Positions 40,102 through 49,201 of a stretch of 64,000 nucleotides of DNA are shown here, one piece after another (within the stretch, counting starts at the first letter, position 1; each line of letters starts with the position of its first letter). The stretch is from positions 1-64,000 of the forward strand of contig JADLHO010000018.1 of assembly GCA_020848735.1 (NCBI GenBank). Direction: 5' to 3'. Origin of the DNA: Planctomycetota bacterium. GTDB lineage: Bacteria; Planctomycetota; UBA1135; UBA2386. Below the pieces are notes generated by a model, which worked only from the letters and a program-made list of their open reading frames with translations, had not been told where the DNA came from and searched no databases. The position numbers and the translations under genes were made by a program.

Positions 40102-41549
40102 GCCTGAAGCCGCGTGAACCGCTGCCCGAGTCGCGCTCCACCCAGGACCTCGTCGTCGAGATGGTCGACGACCTCGCGGCGGCACTGGTCAACGCGCGCA
40201 TCTATCGGCCCGATCACCCGCGCGTGATCGAGTCCGCCCGCTCGACGGCGCGCTTCGTGCGCGAGCTCACACCCGTCGAGGGCGAGCGCGGCCTGCGGCT
40301 CTCGGTCGCGAACGATCTCCTCGTCCACCGCGGCCATCCGCTCGTCGGGGCGAGCATCGCGGCGTCCCGTCTGATCGGAGCGATCACGGCCCGGGGCGGG
40401 GGCGGACTCGAGATCGACGACGACGCCTCGAACGACGATGTCGCGCGTCTGCTCGGGGGCCTCGCCGCCCGTCCGAACGAAGGTGAGGACTGGCAGGCCT
40501 TCAACACGCAGCTCGCGAACCTCGGCACGCGCAGCGTCCGGATGCTCCCGCCGTTCGTCGTCGGCGTGCGTGGAACGGCACTCGGCGGCCGCACGACCAT
40601 CGTCACGCCCGTGAAGTTCTACCAGTCCTGCATCGACGTCCTGCAGGAGGTCACCGTCTCGATCTGCCACGGCGGGCGCATCGAGTTCGCCGACGTGCAA
40701 TCGCACGCGGAGGCGGTGCTGCGTCGACTCGAGGGCGACGAGGGTCCCCTGATGAACCTCGCGCGCCAGGACCAGTACGACGCGTTCACGTTCGGGCATT
40801 CCGTGCGCGTCGCCGTCCTGGCGATGAACTTCGCGCGCACGCTGACGAGCGATCACGAGCTCCTGATCCGCATCGGCACCGCCGCGCTCCTCCACGACTG
40901 CGGCAAGTCCCTCGTCCCGTTCGAGATCCTCCACTCGCGCAAGCAGCTCAGCGCCGAGGAGAAGCGGGAGATGAGCAAGCACCCGTCGTACGGCGCGGAG
41001 ATCCTCCTCGACCACGACGCCGCCGACCCGCTGACCATCGCCGCGGCGTTCGGCCACCACCGCTCCTGCGACGGCAAGGGGTATCCGAACACGCTGCAGG
41101 AGCACCACAACCTGCTCGTCACCGAGATCGTGAAGATCTGCGACGTGTACGAGGCCCTCACCGCGGCGCGGCCCTACAAGCGCCCGATGAGTCCCGTGCG
41201 CGCCTATCGCGTGATGATGTCGATGGGCGAGCATCTCGATCGGAAGCTCCTCCGCCGCTTCATCGAGAACAACGGCATCTTCCCCATCGGTCAGCTCGTG
41301 CTCCTCACGACCGGCGAGCGCGCGCGCGTGATCGCCCAGACGAACCGCATCGTGTTCCCGCGCGTGAAGCTCGAGACCGATCCTCACGGCAGTCCGCTGC
41401 TCGATCCGGACGCGCTGACCATCGACCTGAGCCTGCCCCAGACGCATCCCCACCGAGGGATCGTCGAGGCGATCACCGATCTGGCGCCGACGGTGGTCAA
41501 GCCCCGCGCCGAGCCCGATCTCACGACGTTTCCGCTGCCGAGCGTCTGA
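40098..41549 (+). CDS. HD-GYP domain protein with a novel N-terminal sensor-like domain
   Basis: A 483-residue cytoplasmic protein. Residues 1-130 form a domain (ARIYRPDHPRVIESARSTARF, LSVANDLLVHRGHPLVG, EIDDDASNDDVARLLGGLA) shared with the gene upstream. The middle carries an HD-GYP domain: LLHDCGKSLVPFEIL provides the HD pair, and HHRSCDGKGYPNTLQ (residues about 316-330) the GYP motif, with Ser-Cys replacing the usual Glu-Arg. Cyclic di-GMP hydrolysis is likely, but the altered GYP signature (HHRSCDGKGYP) may change activity. The C-terminal tail (residues about 400-483) is a small beta-rich segment. It overlaps the upstream gene by 4 bp. Confidence 0.88.
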   Translation: MSLKPREPLPESRSTQDLVVEMVDDLAAALVNARIYRPDHPRVIESARSTARFVRELTPVEGERGLRLSVANDLLVHRGHPLVGASIAASRLIGAITARGGGGLEIDDDASNDDVARLLGGLAARPNEGEDWQAFNTQLANLGTRSVRMLPPFVVGVRGTALGGRTTIVTPVKFYQSCIDVLQEVTVSICHGGRIEFADVQSHAEAVLRRLEGDEGPLMNLARQDQYDAFTFGHSVRVAVLAMNFARTLTSDHELLIRIGTAALLHDCGKSLVPFEILHSRKQLSAEEKREMSKHPSYGAEILLDHDAADPLTIAAAFGHHRSCDGKGYPNTLQEHHNLLVTEIVKICDVYEALTAARPYKRPMSPVRAYRVMMSMGEHLDRKLLRRFIENNGIFPIGQLVLLTTGERARVIAQTNRIVFPRVKLETDPHGSPLLDPDALTIDLSLPQTHPHRGIVEAITDLAPTVVKPRAEPDLTTFPLPSV

Positions 41550-41567
41550 GGGCGCGAGCGGGCGCGC

Positions 41568-42389
41568 TCAGGAGCGGGCGAGCCACGCCGCACGCGACGC
41601 GAGCAGCTCCTCCGCACGCGCCCGGACGGGCTCCAGTCCCGACGCGGAGAAGAGGTAGCGCGGGTGGAAGAGCTTCGTGCCCACCGCCACCGCGTGGACG
41701 CCGGCGCGCGCGTAGTCGTCGACGTCGCTCGGAGAACGCACGCCGCCGCCGCCGACGATGCGCAGCGCATCGCGCTGCGGCGCCTGCACGAGCTCGAGGA
41801 TGCGACGGATGCACTGCAGGGCGACCGGCTTCAGGGGGCGGCCGCTGAGGCCGCCGGCCGGGATGGGGAGCGTGTTGCAGCAGTGGAATCTGCAGAGGCC
41901 GGCCGCGAGCGCCTCGCGCAACAGGAGCTCGAACTGCACCGGCGGCAGCTTCACGACGACCGGCACGCCGGTCGCGCGCGCCCGCTCGAAGAGCGTCGGT
42001 GGCCAGTCGATCTCCCCGACGTTGGGGCAGCTCATGTTGAGCTCCACGCCGAGCGGCCGCAGCGCCGCCACGGCGTCGAGGAGCCGCCACCAGTCGTCCG
42101 GCACGAATCCGTGGATGCTGACGAGCTTGTCGCTCGCGTCGATGCGGCCTGCGCGCACGCGCGCGGCGAGCCAGTCGATGCCCGGATTGCGCAATCCGAT
42201 CTTGTTCACCCAGGCACCGAGGCGCGGGTACCAGCGCACCGTCTTGAGGATGCGCCACAGCCGACCCGGTCGCTGCGCCGCGGTGAAGGTGCCGAGCGTC
42301 GCGACGGCACCCTTCGGCTGGACGTAGTTGCCGAAGGGCGCGGAGATCACGAGCCGCGGGAGGTCGGTCGTCATGCGCGCGACGATCAT
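41568..42389 (-). CDS. Dihydroorotate-dehydrogenase-like FMN oxidoreductase
   Basis: A TIM-barrel FMN enzyme of the class 1 dihydroorotate dehydrogenase family, about 273 residues. Seen: VISAPFGNYVQ at the N-terminus, VSIHGFVPDDWW, GVELNMSCPNVGEIDWP (the substrate loop that carries the Asn and Cys in PyrD), VPVVVKLPP (catalytic Lys region) and the phosphate-binding IVGGGGVRSP with VAVGTKLF. PyrD of class 1B needs PyrK, absent here; dihydropyrimidine dehydrogenase or tRNA-Dus-type roles are alternatives. The start is uncertain: ATG 42389 (MIVARMTTD) or ATG 42374 (MTTDLPRL); the longer frame overlaps the nitroreductase promoter. It is divergent from the nitroreductase. Confidence 0.75.
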   Translation of the reverse strand: MIVARMTTDLPRLVISAPFGNYVQPKGAVATLGTFTAAQRPGRLWRILKTVRWYPRLGAWVNKIGLRNPGIDWLAARVRAGRIDASDKLVSIHGFVPDDWWRLLDAVAALRPLGVELNMSCPNVGEIDWPPTLFERARATGVPVVVKLPPVQFELLLREALAAGLCRFHCCNTLPIPAGGLSGRPLKPVALQCIRRILELVQAPQRDALRIVGGGGVRSPSDVDDYARAGVHAVAVGTKLFHPRYLFSASGLEPVRARAEELLASRAAWLARS

Positions 42390-42446
42390 GGCGCGAAGCG
42401 ACGCGCTCTTCACCTGCGGCGGCGCGCGGCGCATGCTCCGCCCGCC

Positions 42447-43028
42447 ATGCAGCCGCCCGCCAACTCCGCCGAACCGGTGCTGAACACCCTTCTCCAGCGC
42501 CGCACGATCCACGCCTACCGGCGCGACCCCGTGGACTCCCGCGCGGTCGAGCGCGCGCTCGAGGCGGCGATCCACGCGCCGAACCACCGGATGACGATCC
42601 CCTGGCGCTTCGTCCGCGTGGGCCGCACGACGCGCGCCCGCATCGCCGAGATCGCGGTCCGCCTCCGCACGAAGCCGGGGATCCCCCTGGCCGGACCGAT
42701 CGCCGACGAGATCCGCAGCAAGCTCCTCGACCCGCCGGAACTGATCGTCGTCGCCGTGGTGCGGCAGCCGGATCCGGCGATCGCGCGCGAGGACTACGCG
42801 AGCGCCGCCTGCGCGATCCAGAACCTCTCGCTGGCGCTCTTCGCCCAGGGCATCGGCAGCAAGTGGAGCACCACGAAGGTCGCGAGCGATGCCGAGACCT
42901 ACGCGGTGCTCGGCATCGATCCCGCGCAGCAGGAGATCATCGGCTTCGTGACGGCGGGGCTCCCGGCAGCGGTGCCCGCGACCCCACCCCGCCCGGCGCT
43001 CGACACGCTCGTGCGCGTGCTGCCCTGA
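42447..43028 (+). CDS. Nitroreductase family FMN protein
   Basis: A 193-residue nitroreductase, an FMN-dependent enzyme that reduces nitro compounds, quinones or flavins. Typical features are LLQRRTIHAYRRDPVDSRAVERALEAAIHAPNHRMTIPWRF near the N-terminus, and AACAIQNLSLALFAQGIGSKWST near residue 120. The latter helix and 'GIGSKW' loop contact FMN. The length is at the short end of the family (single domain). ATG 42447 is the natural start; the frame remains open far upstream but encodes no domain. The substrate is unknown. Its stop codon lies inside an 8-bp tandem repeat. Confidence 0.88.
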   Translation: MQPPANSAEPVLNTLLQRRTIHAYRRDPVDSRAVERALEAAIHAPNHRMTIPWRFVRVGRTTRARIAEIAVRLRTKPGIPLAGPIADEIRSKLLDPPELIVVAVVRQPDPAIAREDYASAACAIQNLSLALFAQGIGSKWSTTKVASDAETYAVLGIDPAQQEIIGFVTAGLPAAVPATPPRPALDTLVRVLP

Positions 43029-43064
43029 TGCCCCGATGCCCTGATGCCCTGATGCCCCGAAGCC
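43025..43064. repeat. 8-bp tandem repeat overlapping the nitroreductase stop
   Basis: Five consecutive 8-bp units: ctgatgcc, ccgatgcc, ctgatgcc, ctgatgcc, ccgaagcc. The first contains the nitroreductase TGA stop at 43026-43028. Units vary at one position (t/c), and the last has a second change. It forms part of the 63-bp gap before the V-ATPase K gene stop. It lacks spacers and hairpin symmetry. Confidence 0.9.
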
Positions 43065-43091
43065 CAGAGCCGGGCGAGGGCCGCGACGCGA

Positions 43092-43577
43092 TCAGAGCAG
43101 TCCGCCGATGAAGACCATCACGAAGAGCGCGACGGTCTCGACGATGCCCAGCGCCATCAGGTAGTTGCCGAAGCCCTTGCCGGTCTCGGCCATCGCGTCG
43201 GACGCCGATGCGCCGATGCGGCCCTGGTACCAGGCGGAGAGCCCGATCGCGACGCCGCCGAAGAGGCCGATGCCGAGCATCGCGGGCCAGTTCGACACCG
43301 CCGCGGCGAAGTCCTCGGGCTTCTGGCCGGCCTGCAGCGTGCACTTCGCGGCCATCTGGTTCATCAGGATCATCCCGTAGATGGTCTGCGAGAGCGGGGC
43401 GCCGACGAACGTCACGAGGACGAACGGCGCCGCCTTGTTCTGCGCGTAGCACTTCTTCCAGCTGCCGACCGCGGCCGGTCCGGCCGCGCCCACGCCGAGG
43501 CTCGAGCCCACAGCGCCGAAGGAGAGCGCCATCGCCCCGCCGAGCTTGCCCAACGATGCCATCGTTTCGACGTCCAC
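43092..43577 (-). CDS. V-type ATPase membrane rotor subunit K (proteolipid)
   Basis: Subunit K forms the ion-carrying rotor ring of the V-ATPase. The 161-residue protein is a doubled hairpin of four membrane helices. The second helix lacks a carboxylate and has Ser63-Gln64 (PLSQTIYGM); the fourth carries Glu147 (GIVETVALFVMVF) with Gln118 (YQGRIG) between. Ser/Thr, Gln, Gln and Glu are the ligand types used for Na+ in the Enterococcus hirae ring. The GTG at 43577 is preferred because GAGGA lies seven bases upstream; ATG 43562 has none. It is the last gene of the operon and 48 bp downstream of subunit I. One carboxylate per K subunit implies fewer ions per turn than in F-type rings. Confidence 0.93.
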   Translation of the reverse strand: MDVETMASLGKLGGAMALSFGAVGSSLGVGAAGPAAVGSWKKCYAQNKAAPFVLVTFVGAPLSQTIYGMILMNQMAAKCTLQAGQKPEDFAAAVSNWPAMLGIGLFGGVAIGLSAWYQGRIGASASDAMAETGKGFGNYLMALGIVETVALFVMVFIGGLL

Positions 43578-43625
43578 GTGTTCGTCCTCTGTGTCAGGGT
43601 GTGCCGACCGCAGTCGCACTGCGGG

Positions 43626-45464
43626 TCAGGTGATCGGGTCATCGGTCGCGGACGGAGTCGGACCACCCGACACCCCATCCGCGCCCAGGGGCGCAGGCCC
43701 GCGGTCCCGCAGCGGCCGGTAGGGAACACCGCTCCACTGCATGCCGAGGTGCGCCGAGAACTCCAAGGTGTTGAGGCGGACGCCGTGCACCAGCACGCCC
43801 ATCGCGCACAACAGGAGATTGAGGGTGTGGCCGAAGATCGCGACCAACGCCGCGACGACGAGGTCCGCCCCGCCGCCGGCGCCGATGCGCGCCGCCATGT
43901 CGTTGAAGGAACTCGCGACCGCGACGCCCGCGGTGCCGACCGCGAACAGTCTCAGGTAGGAGACCACGTCGACGAAGTTCGAGACGAGGCTGAGCGGCAG
44001 CATGACGTGGTTGAACCACTCGTCCTTGAGCTGCCGCACCGGCGTCATGAACAGCACGATCGCGGCGATCCCCGCGATGGTGATCGGCATCATCACGCCC
44101 GGGAACGGGTCGCCGAGGACCATCGTGCGGGCGACGAAGAACATGCACCACGTCGTCGCGATCCATCCGAACTGCGCGAGCGCGGTGAGGCTGCGCCCGG
44201 CGCGCATCGCCGCCCAGACGTGGGCGATCGTCAGGTGTGCCGCGCCGAGGAAGAAGCACAGCAGCATGACGTGCTTCGTCGTCGCGAGCTTGTCCGCGCC
44301 CGCGAGCCACTCGACGCGGAACACGTCGAGGGCGGCGGGGACCGCGGGGATCGCGAACCAGGTCCCGGTGACGGCGCCCCACGCGATCGTCGCGAGCGCG
44401 ATCGTGCGCAGCAGGTGGAAGGGCTGCGCCGGCGCCGTGCGGTACTTCCGCCGCGCCGCCAGCACACCGACCAACATCAGCGCGCCGTAGCCCGCGTCGC
44501 CGATCAGCATCGCGGCGAAGAGCACGAGGAAGATCAGGAAGAGCGGGCTCACATCGGGCTCCGCGTAACCGGGTGTGATCCCGATCATCTCGAGCACGGC
44601 GTGGACCTGCCGGATCCAGGGACGGCTCTCGAGCAGGGTCGGCACGGGCTCGTCCTTCGACGGTTCGGCGACGACGAGTGCCCAGCCGGCCGAACGCGCG
44701 TGCTCCGTCAGTCGCGGGACCGCGGACGCCGGGCAGTAGCCGGAGAGCCACGCGATGCCGTCGTGGGAGCCCATCGCGGCCTTCGCCTCGGCGAACTGCA
44801 CCTCGTCCTCGAGTCGCCCGATCCGTCCGACCAGCGCGTCGCGTGAGGTCGCGAGCCCCGCGAGCTCGCGTTCGATCGCCGCACGGCGTTCGCGCCGCTC
44901 GCCGAGTTCGCGCTCGCACGCGCCGAGCGAGCGCTCGGGCAGGGGCACCTCACGCGCGGCGAGTGCGACCGAGGGCGGTCCGAGCAGGACGGCGGCACGG
45001 CTGCCCCCGCCTTCGCCGACGACCTGCAACGAGGCACCCGCCGGCACCGGCGGCAACTCACCCTTGGCGGGGAACTGATACAGGCGCAGCACGAGACCGT
45101 GCGCGGCGAGCTCGCGCGCCTGGTCGGGATCGAAGTCGCCGAACGGGGCGATCGCCGCGCGCTCCGCGCCGAGCTGCGCGAGGGTGCCGTCGAGTTCGCG
45201 GCGTTCGTGGACGAGGCGGAGCACGTCGTCGACGAGGGACGCGGCGCCGCGCGGCGCCGGTGTCGCGCCGTCGCTTCCCGCCGGCAGACCCGCGAGCGCC
45301 GTGCGCGCGCGCTCGAGCTGCCGGCGCGCATCCTCGAGCTCCTCGCCGCCCGCGACGCGCTCCGCCGCGACGTGCAACATGCCGAGGGCACGCAGCCTCG
45401 TCACCGCGTCGTTCCGGTCGCCGGCGACGCAGAGCACGGTCACGCGCTTCATCGGGACGATCAC
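43626..45464 (-). CDS. V-type ATPase stator/ion channel subunit I
   Basis: Subunit I (NtpI; a-subunit of V/A-ATPase) provides the ion half-channels and the outer stalk attachment. The 612-residue protein starts IVPMKRVTVLCV as in family members, has an N-terminal soluble coiled-coil part to about residue 310 (RERRAAIERELAGLATSRDAL), and a C-terminal half with about seven membrane helices (LFLIFLVLFAAMLIGDAGYG, MLPLSLVSNFVDVVSYLRLFAVGTAG). VSYLRLFAVG contains the essential arginine of this subunit. The last 40 residues are a Gly/Pro tail. The start is the GTG at 45464, overlapping the subunit D stop (GTGA). Confidence 0.94.
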   Translation of the reverse strand: MIVPMKRVTVLCVAGDRNDAVTRLRALGMLHVAAERVAGGEELEDARRQLERARTALAGLPAGSDGATPAPRGAASLVDDVLRLVHERRELDGTLAQLGAERAAIAPFGDFDPDQARELAAHGLVLRLYQFPAKGELPPVPAGASLQVVGEGGGSRAAVLLGPPSVALAAREVPLPERSLGACERELGERRERRAAIERELAGLATSRDALVGRIGRLEDEVQFAEAKAAMGSHDGIAWLSGYCPASAVPRLTEHARSAGWALVVAEPSKDEPVPTLLESRPWIRQVHAVLEMIGITPGYAEPDVSPLFLIFLVLFAAMLIGDAGYGALMLVGVLAARRKYRTAPAQPFHLLRTIALATIAWGAVTGTWFAIPAVPAALDVFRVEWLAGADKLATTKHVMLLCFFLGAAHLTIAHVWAAMRAGRSLTALAQFGWIATTWCMFFVARTMVLGDPFPGVMMPITIAGIAAIVLFMTPVRQLKDEWFNHVMLPLSLVSNFVDVVSYLRLFAVGTAGVAVASSFNDMAARIGAGGGADLVVAALVAIFGHTLNLLLCAMGVLVHGVRLNTLEFSAHLGMQWSGVPYRPLRDRGPAPLGADGVSGGPTPSATDDPIT

Positions 45465-46066
45465 GAGCCCGTCTCCCGCTCCAGGGACTTCTGCTTGGCG
45501 ATCTTGCCGCGCGCGACCTCGAGCACCTGGATGTCGCCCAGCGAGATGCGGATCTTGCGGATCGCGTCCCGGCACTCGGGGATCTTCACGCGCTCGAAGA
45601 GATTGACGCGCTGGTTCGTGGTGCGCAGCTCGTCCACGAGCAGCTCACGCTGTTCCTCGAGCACCCGGCGCTCGATCCGCAGCCGCGCGAGTTCGGCGAG
45701 CGCATCGATGCCGTCGTCGATCCAGGGCGGTGTCGACCAGAGGTCCGGCGCGTGCCGGTCGAACACGACCTCGCGCAGCACCGGGATGTTGACGCCTGCG
45801 ACGTTGGTCTCGTCGCGCACGATCCGGCGGATCGCGATCCACTCCGCGAAGACGGTGCCATCGCCGAAGAGCGCGACCCAGTTCGCCATCCCCGCGACGC
45901 GCTGCTCCTCGCGCTGCCGGCACTCCTCGAGCCGATGCTCCACCTGGCGCACCTCGAGCTGGAGCTGCTGCTTCTTGAGCTGCAACGTGGGCAGGTAGCG
46001 CTCGTAGCGCCGCAGCGAGTCCCGCTGCGCCTTGAGTTCGTTCTTGGTGTTCTTGACCTTCGCCAT
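45461..46066 (-). CDS. V-type ATPase central rotor stalk subunit D
   Basis: Subunit D forms the central shaft that turns inside the A3B3 head. The 201-residue product has the two long antiparallel helices expected: an N-terminal one from residue 1 (KVKNTKNELKAQRDSLRRYERYLPTLQLKKQQLQ) and a C-terminal one (LVDELRTTNQRVNLFERVKIPECRDAIRKIRISLGD), with a small mixed middle. NTKxELxxxRxxLxxxxRYLPTLQLKKQQL is close to NtpD. It is 22 bp downstream of subunit B and overlaps subunit I. No F subunit gene, its usual partner, follows in this operon. Confidence 0.93.
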   Translation of the reverse strand: MAKVKNTKNELKAQRDSLRRYERYLPTLQLKKQQLQLEVRQVEHRLEECRQREEQRVAGMANWVALFGDGTVFAEWIAIRRIVRDETNVAGVNIPVLREVVFDRHAPDLWSTPPWIDDGIDALAELARLRIERRVLEEQRELLVDELRTTNQRVNLFERVKIPECRDAIRKIRISLGDIQVLEVARGKIAKQKSLERETGS

Positions 46067-46088
46067 GGCCTGGTCTCAGGACCCGCGT

Positions 46089-47429
46089 TCAGGCCTCCGC
46101 CGCGACCGGCCGCGGCGCGGCCTCGGTCGGGTTCGGGGCCTTCGGCCAGAACTTCTCGATCAGCTTCGTCGAGATGCCGGTCTCCGCCGGCTCGAAGCAA
46201 TCCGCGAGGATGCGCCAGCCGAGATCGAGCGCCTGCTCGAGCGGGATGTTGACGGACAGGTCCATCATCCCGCGCTCGAAGCGATCGCCGTACTCGAGGA
46301 GCTTCTTGTCCCACGCGCTCGTGCGGAAGCCCATGGAGCGCTTCTCCCGCGCCTCCTTGCACGCCGCGTAGAGCTGGATCATCACGTTCATCAGCGTGCG
46401 GTGGTCGTCCCGCGTGCGGCCGTTGACGAACTGCTTGAGGCGCGACAGCGAGCCGAACGGCTCGATGCGACCCGTGCGGAGATAGAACTGGCCTTCCGTG
46501 ATGTAGCCGGTGTTGTCCGGCACGGGGTGCGTGACGTCGTCACCCGGCATCGTGGTGACCGCGAGGATCGTGATCGATCCCGCCTGGTCGAAGTCCACCG
46601 CCTTCTCGTACCGCGCCGCGAGCTGGCTGTAGAGGTCGCCCGGATAGCCGCGGTTGCTGGGGATCTGCTCCATCGTGATGGCGATCTCCTTCAGCGCGTC
46701 GGAGAAGTTCGTCATGTCGGTGAGCAGCACCAGCACGCGCTTGCCCTCGAGTGCGAACTTCTCCGCGACCGCGAGCGCGAGGTCGGGCACCATCAGGCAC
46801 TCGACGACCGGGTCCGAGGCCGTGTGCACGAACATCACGGTGCGGCTGAGCGAGCCCTGCTGTTCCAGGGTGTCGCGGAAGAACAGGTAGTCGTCGTGCT
46901 TGAGGCCCATCCCGCCGAGCACGATCACGTCGACCTCGGCCTGCAACGCGATGCGCGCGAGGAGCTGGTTGTACGGCTCACCGGCCACCGAGAAGATCGG
47001 CAGCTTCTGCGACTCGACGAGCGAGTTGAACACGTCGATCATCGGGATGCCGGTGCGCACCATCCGCCGCGGGATGATGCGCTTGCTCGGATTCACCGAG
47101 GGCCCCGCGATCTCGATCATGCCCTGCTGGAGCATCGGGCCGGAATCGCGCGGCGTTCCGCTGCCCGTGAAGATCCGCCCGAGGAGCGCCTCGGAGAACG
47201 GCACCTGCATCGGGTGTCCGAGGAAGCGCACCTGCGCATCGGTGGAGATGCCGCGCGAGCCCGAGAAGACCTGCAGGAACACGCGTCCACCCTCGAGGCG
47301 GATCACCTGCGCGAGCGAGGTGCCGAGCGATGAGGTGACCTGCGCGAGCTCGCGATAACCGACGCCGCTCGCGTTCACCGTGATCACGTTGCCGACGATC
47401 TGCTCCACCCGCGTGTAGACGGTGTTCAT
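46089..47429 (-). CDS. V-type ATPase non-catalytic subunit B
   Basis: Subunit B (446 residues) alternates with A in the hexameric head. It has a beta-barrel start ([25 protein letters not shown]), the nucleotide-binding core ([35 protein letters not shown]) without a true Walker A, and the ion-coupling region [18 protein letters not shown] with [24 protein letters not shown]; both are near-identical to bacterial V-ATPase B. The end is Ala/Pro-rich. ATG 47429 overlaps the subunit A stop by 4 bp (ATGA). It supplies part of the catalytic interface, including an arginine finger. Confidence 0.96.
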   Translation of the reverse strand: MNTVYTRVEQIVGNVITVNASGVGYRELAQVTSSLGTSLAQVIRLEGGRVFLQVFSGSRGISTDAQVRFLGHPMQVPFSEALLGRIFTGSGTPRDSGPMLQQGMIEIAGPSVNPSKRIIPRRMVRTGIPMIDVFNSLVESQKLPIFSVAGEPYNQLLARIALQAEVDVIVLGGMGLKHDDYLFFRDTLEQQGSLSRTVMFVHTASDPVVECLMVPDLALAVAEKFALEGKRVLVLLTDMTNFSDALKEIAITMEQIPSNRGYPGDLYSQLAARYEKAVDFDQAGSITILAVTTMPGDDVTHPVPDNTGYITEGQFYLRTGRIEPFGSLSRLKQFVNGRTRDDHRTLMNVMIQLYAACKEAREKRSMGFRTSAWDKKLLEYGDRFERGMMDLSVNIPLEQALDLGWRILADCFEPAETGISTKLIEKFWPKAPNPTEAAPRPVAAEA

Positions 47430-49201
47430 CGCACTCCCTCCTTCGTCGCGGCCCCAACCGCCGAACCGGCCGCGGCGACCGCAACCTCCGCGACGAGTGC
47501 CTCGATCCGCCGCTCGCCGGCCGCGAACTCGGTCGAGCCGAAGGCCATGCGGTTCCAGTCGTTGGTCGCCTGGGTCAGCCGTTGGAAGAAGCGGCGCGCG
47601 CCGTCCTTGTCGGAGAAGCGCATCGGCGTCCGGAGGATGCGGTGGATGCGCGCATAGACGTGCGCCTGCCGATCGGCAGGCGTCGCCGCGTCGATGTCGT
47701 GATAGGCATCCTGCTGGAGGTAGCTCGCGTCGAGGTATTCGGCCTTCAGGTGGACGACGAAGTCGTCGATCGACGTGCCCTCCTCGCCGACGACCTTCAT
47801 CATCTGGCCCACGTCGTTGCCGCGCCGCAGCATGCGTCGCCCGAACTCGACGTCCGCCGCGGGCACCAACGACGGGTACTTGCTCCAGCTCTCCAGGGGA
47901 TGGATCGCGGGGTAGCGGCGCGCATCGGAGCGCTCGCGCGAGAGGCCATGGAACGCGCCGACGACCTTCAGGGTCGCCTGCGTGACCGGCTCCTCGAAGT
48001 TGCCGCCCGCGGGGCTCACCGTGCCGCCGATCGTGACCGAGCCCGAACCGCCGTCGCGCAGCCGCACCGCGCCACCGCGCTCGTAGAACGCGGCGATCAC
48101 CGACTCCAGATAGGCCGGGAACGCCTCCTCGCCCGGGATCTCCTCGAGGCGGCCGGAGACCTCGCGCAGCGCCTGCGCCCAGCGCGAGGTCGAATCCGCG
48201 AGCAGGAGCACGTTCAGCCCCATCTGCCGGTAGTACTCGGCGATCGTCACCGCGAGGTACACCGAGGCCTCGCGCGCGGCGACGGGCATCGAACTCGTGT
48301 TGCAGATGATGAGCGTGCGCTCCATCAGGCTGCGACCGGTGCGCGGATCGGTGAGCTCCGGGAACTCACGCAGCGTCTCCACGACCTCGCCGGCGCGCTC
48401 ACCGCACGCGGCGACGATCACGATGTCGACGTCGGCGTTGCGGCTCGTGATCTGCTGGAGCACCGTCTTGCCGGCGCCGAAGGGCCCCGGGATGCAGTAC
48501 GTGCCGCCGCGCGCCACCGGGAAGAACGTGTCGACGATGCGCACCTGGGTGATCAGGGGTTCGGACGGACGCAGGCGCTCGGCATAGGCGCGGATCGGCA
48601 CCTTCACCGGCCAACGCTGCATGACCCGCGCCTCGCGCTCCTCGCCGTTCGCGTCGCGCAGCCGCGCGATCACCGATTCGACGGTGACCTCGGAGCCCCG
48701 CGCGATCCACGACACGGTCAGGGGACCATGCAGACCGAACGGCACCATGATGCGGTGCTGGAAGATGCCCTCGGGGATCGTGCCGAGCGTGTCGCCGGGC
48801 TGGACGCTGGCCCCTTCGGCGACGCGCGGCGTGAACGGCCAATGCCGCTTCCGATCGAGCGAGTCGAGGTAGCGACCGCGTTGGAGGAAGAAGCCGCAGG
48901 CCTCCGCGAGCTGCGGCAGCGGGTTCTGGAGACCGTCGAAGACCTGGCCGAGCAGCCCCGGTCCGAGCTCCGCGGAGAGGAGTTCGCCCGTGAACTCGAC
49001 CGGGTCGCCGGCCTTCAGTCCGGTGGTGTCCTCGAAGACCTGCATCTCGGCGTGGCGCCCGCGCACGCGGATCAGCTCGGACTTGAGACGGAACTCGCCG
49101 ACGCAGACATACGTCACCTCGTTCTGCTTGACCGGCTGCTCGAATTCGGCGGTGACGAGGTTGCCGTTGACGCCGACGACTTTGCCCGAATGGAGGGTCA
49201 T
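47426..49201 (-). CDS. V-type ATPase catalytic subunit A
   Basis: Subunit A hydrolyses (or makes) ATP at the A-B interfaces. The 591-residue product shows the Walker [13 protein letters not shown] (GPFGSGKT in most homologues; Ser to Ala here), the non-homologous insertion region preceding it, the catalytic Glu region [16 protein letters not shown], the Walker [21 protein letters not shown], and [15 protein letters not shown] with the adjacent nucleotide-binding loop. ATG 49201 overlaps the stop of the DUF2764 gene by 4 bp. The length is normal for the A subunit with its bulge domain. Confidence 0.96.
   Translation of the reverse strand: MTLHSGKVVGVNGNLVTAEFEQPVKQNEVTYVCVGEFRLKSELIRVRGRHAEMQVFEDTTGLKAGDPVEFTGELLSAELGPGLLGQVFDGLQNPLPQLAEACGFFLQRGRYLDSLDRKRHWPFTPRVAEGASVQPGDTLGTIPEGIFQHRIMVPFGLHGPLTVSWIARGSEVTVESVIARLRDANGEEREARVMQRWPVKVPIRAYAERLRPSEPLITQVRIVDTFFPVARGGTYCIPGPFGAGKTVLQQITSRNADVDIVIVAACGERAGEVVETLREFPELTDPRTGRSLMERTLIICNTSSMPVAAREASVYLAVTIAEYYRQMGLNVLLLADSTSRWAQALREVSGRLEEIPGEEAFPAYLESVIAAFYERGGAVRLRDGGSGSVTIGGTVSPAGGNFEEPVTQATLKVVGAFHGLSRERSDARRYPAIHPLESWSKYPSLVPAADVEFGRRMLRRGNDVGQMMKVVGEEGTSIDDFVVHLKAEYLDASYLQQDAYHDIDAATPADRQAHVYARIHRILRTPMRFSDKDGARRFFQRLTQATNDWNRMAFGSTEFAAGERRIEALVAEVAVAAAGSAVGAATKEGVR

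Noticed and set aside
36709-40185. Minus-strand open frame of 1158 codons running into boxC and opposite boxR and the 621-residue gene
   Set aside because: The composition is typical of antisense frames in GC-rich DNA and no domain is recognisable; the real genes on both strands have clear motifs or ribosome sites.
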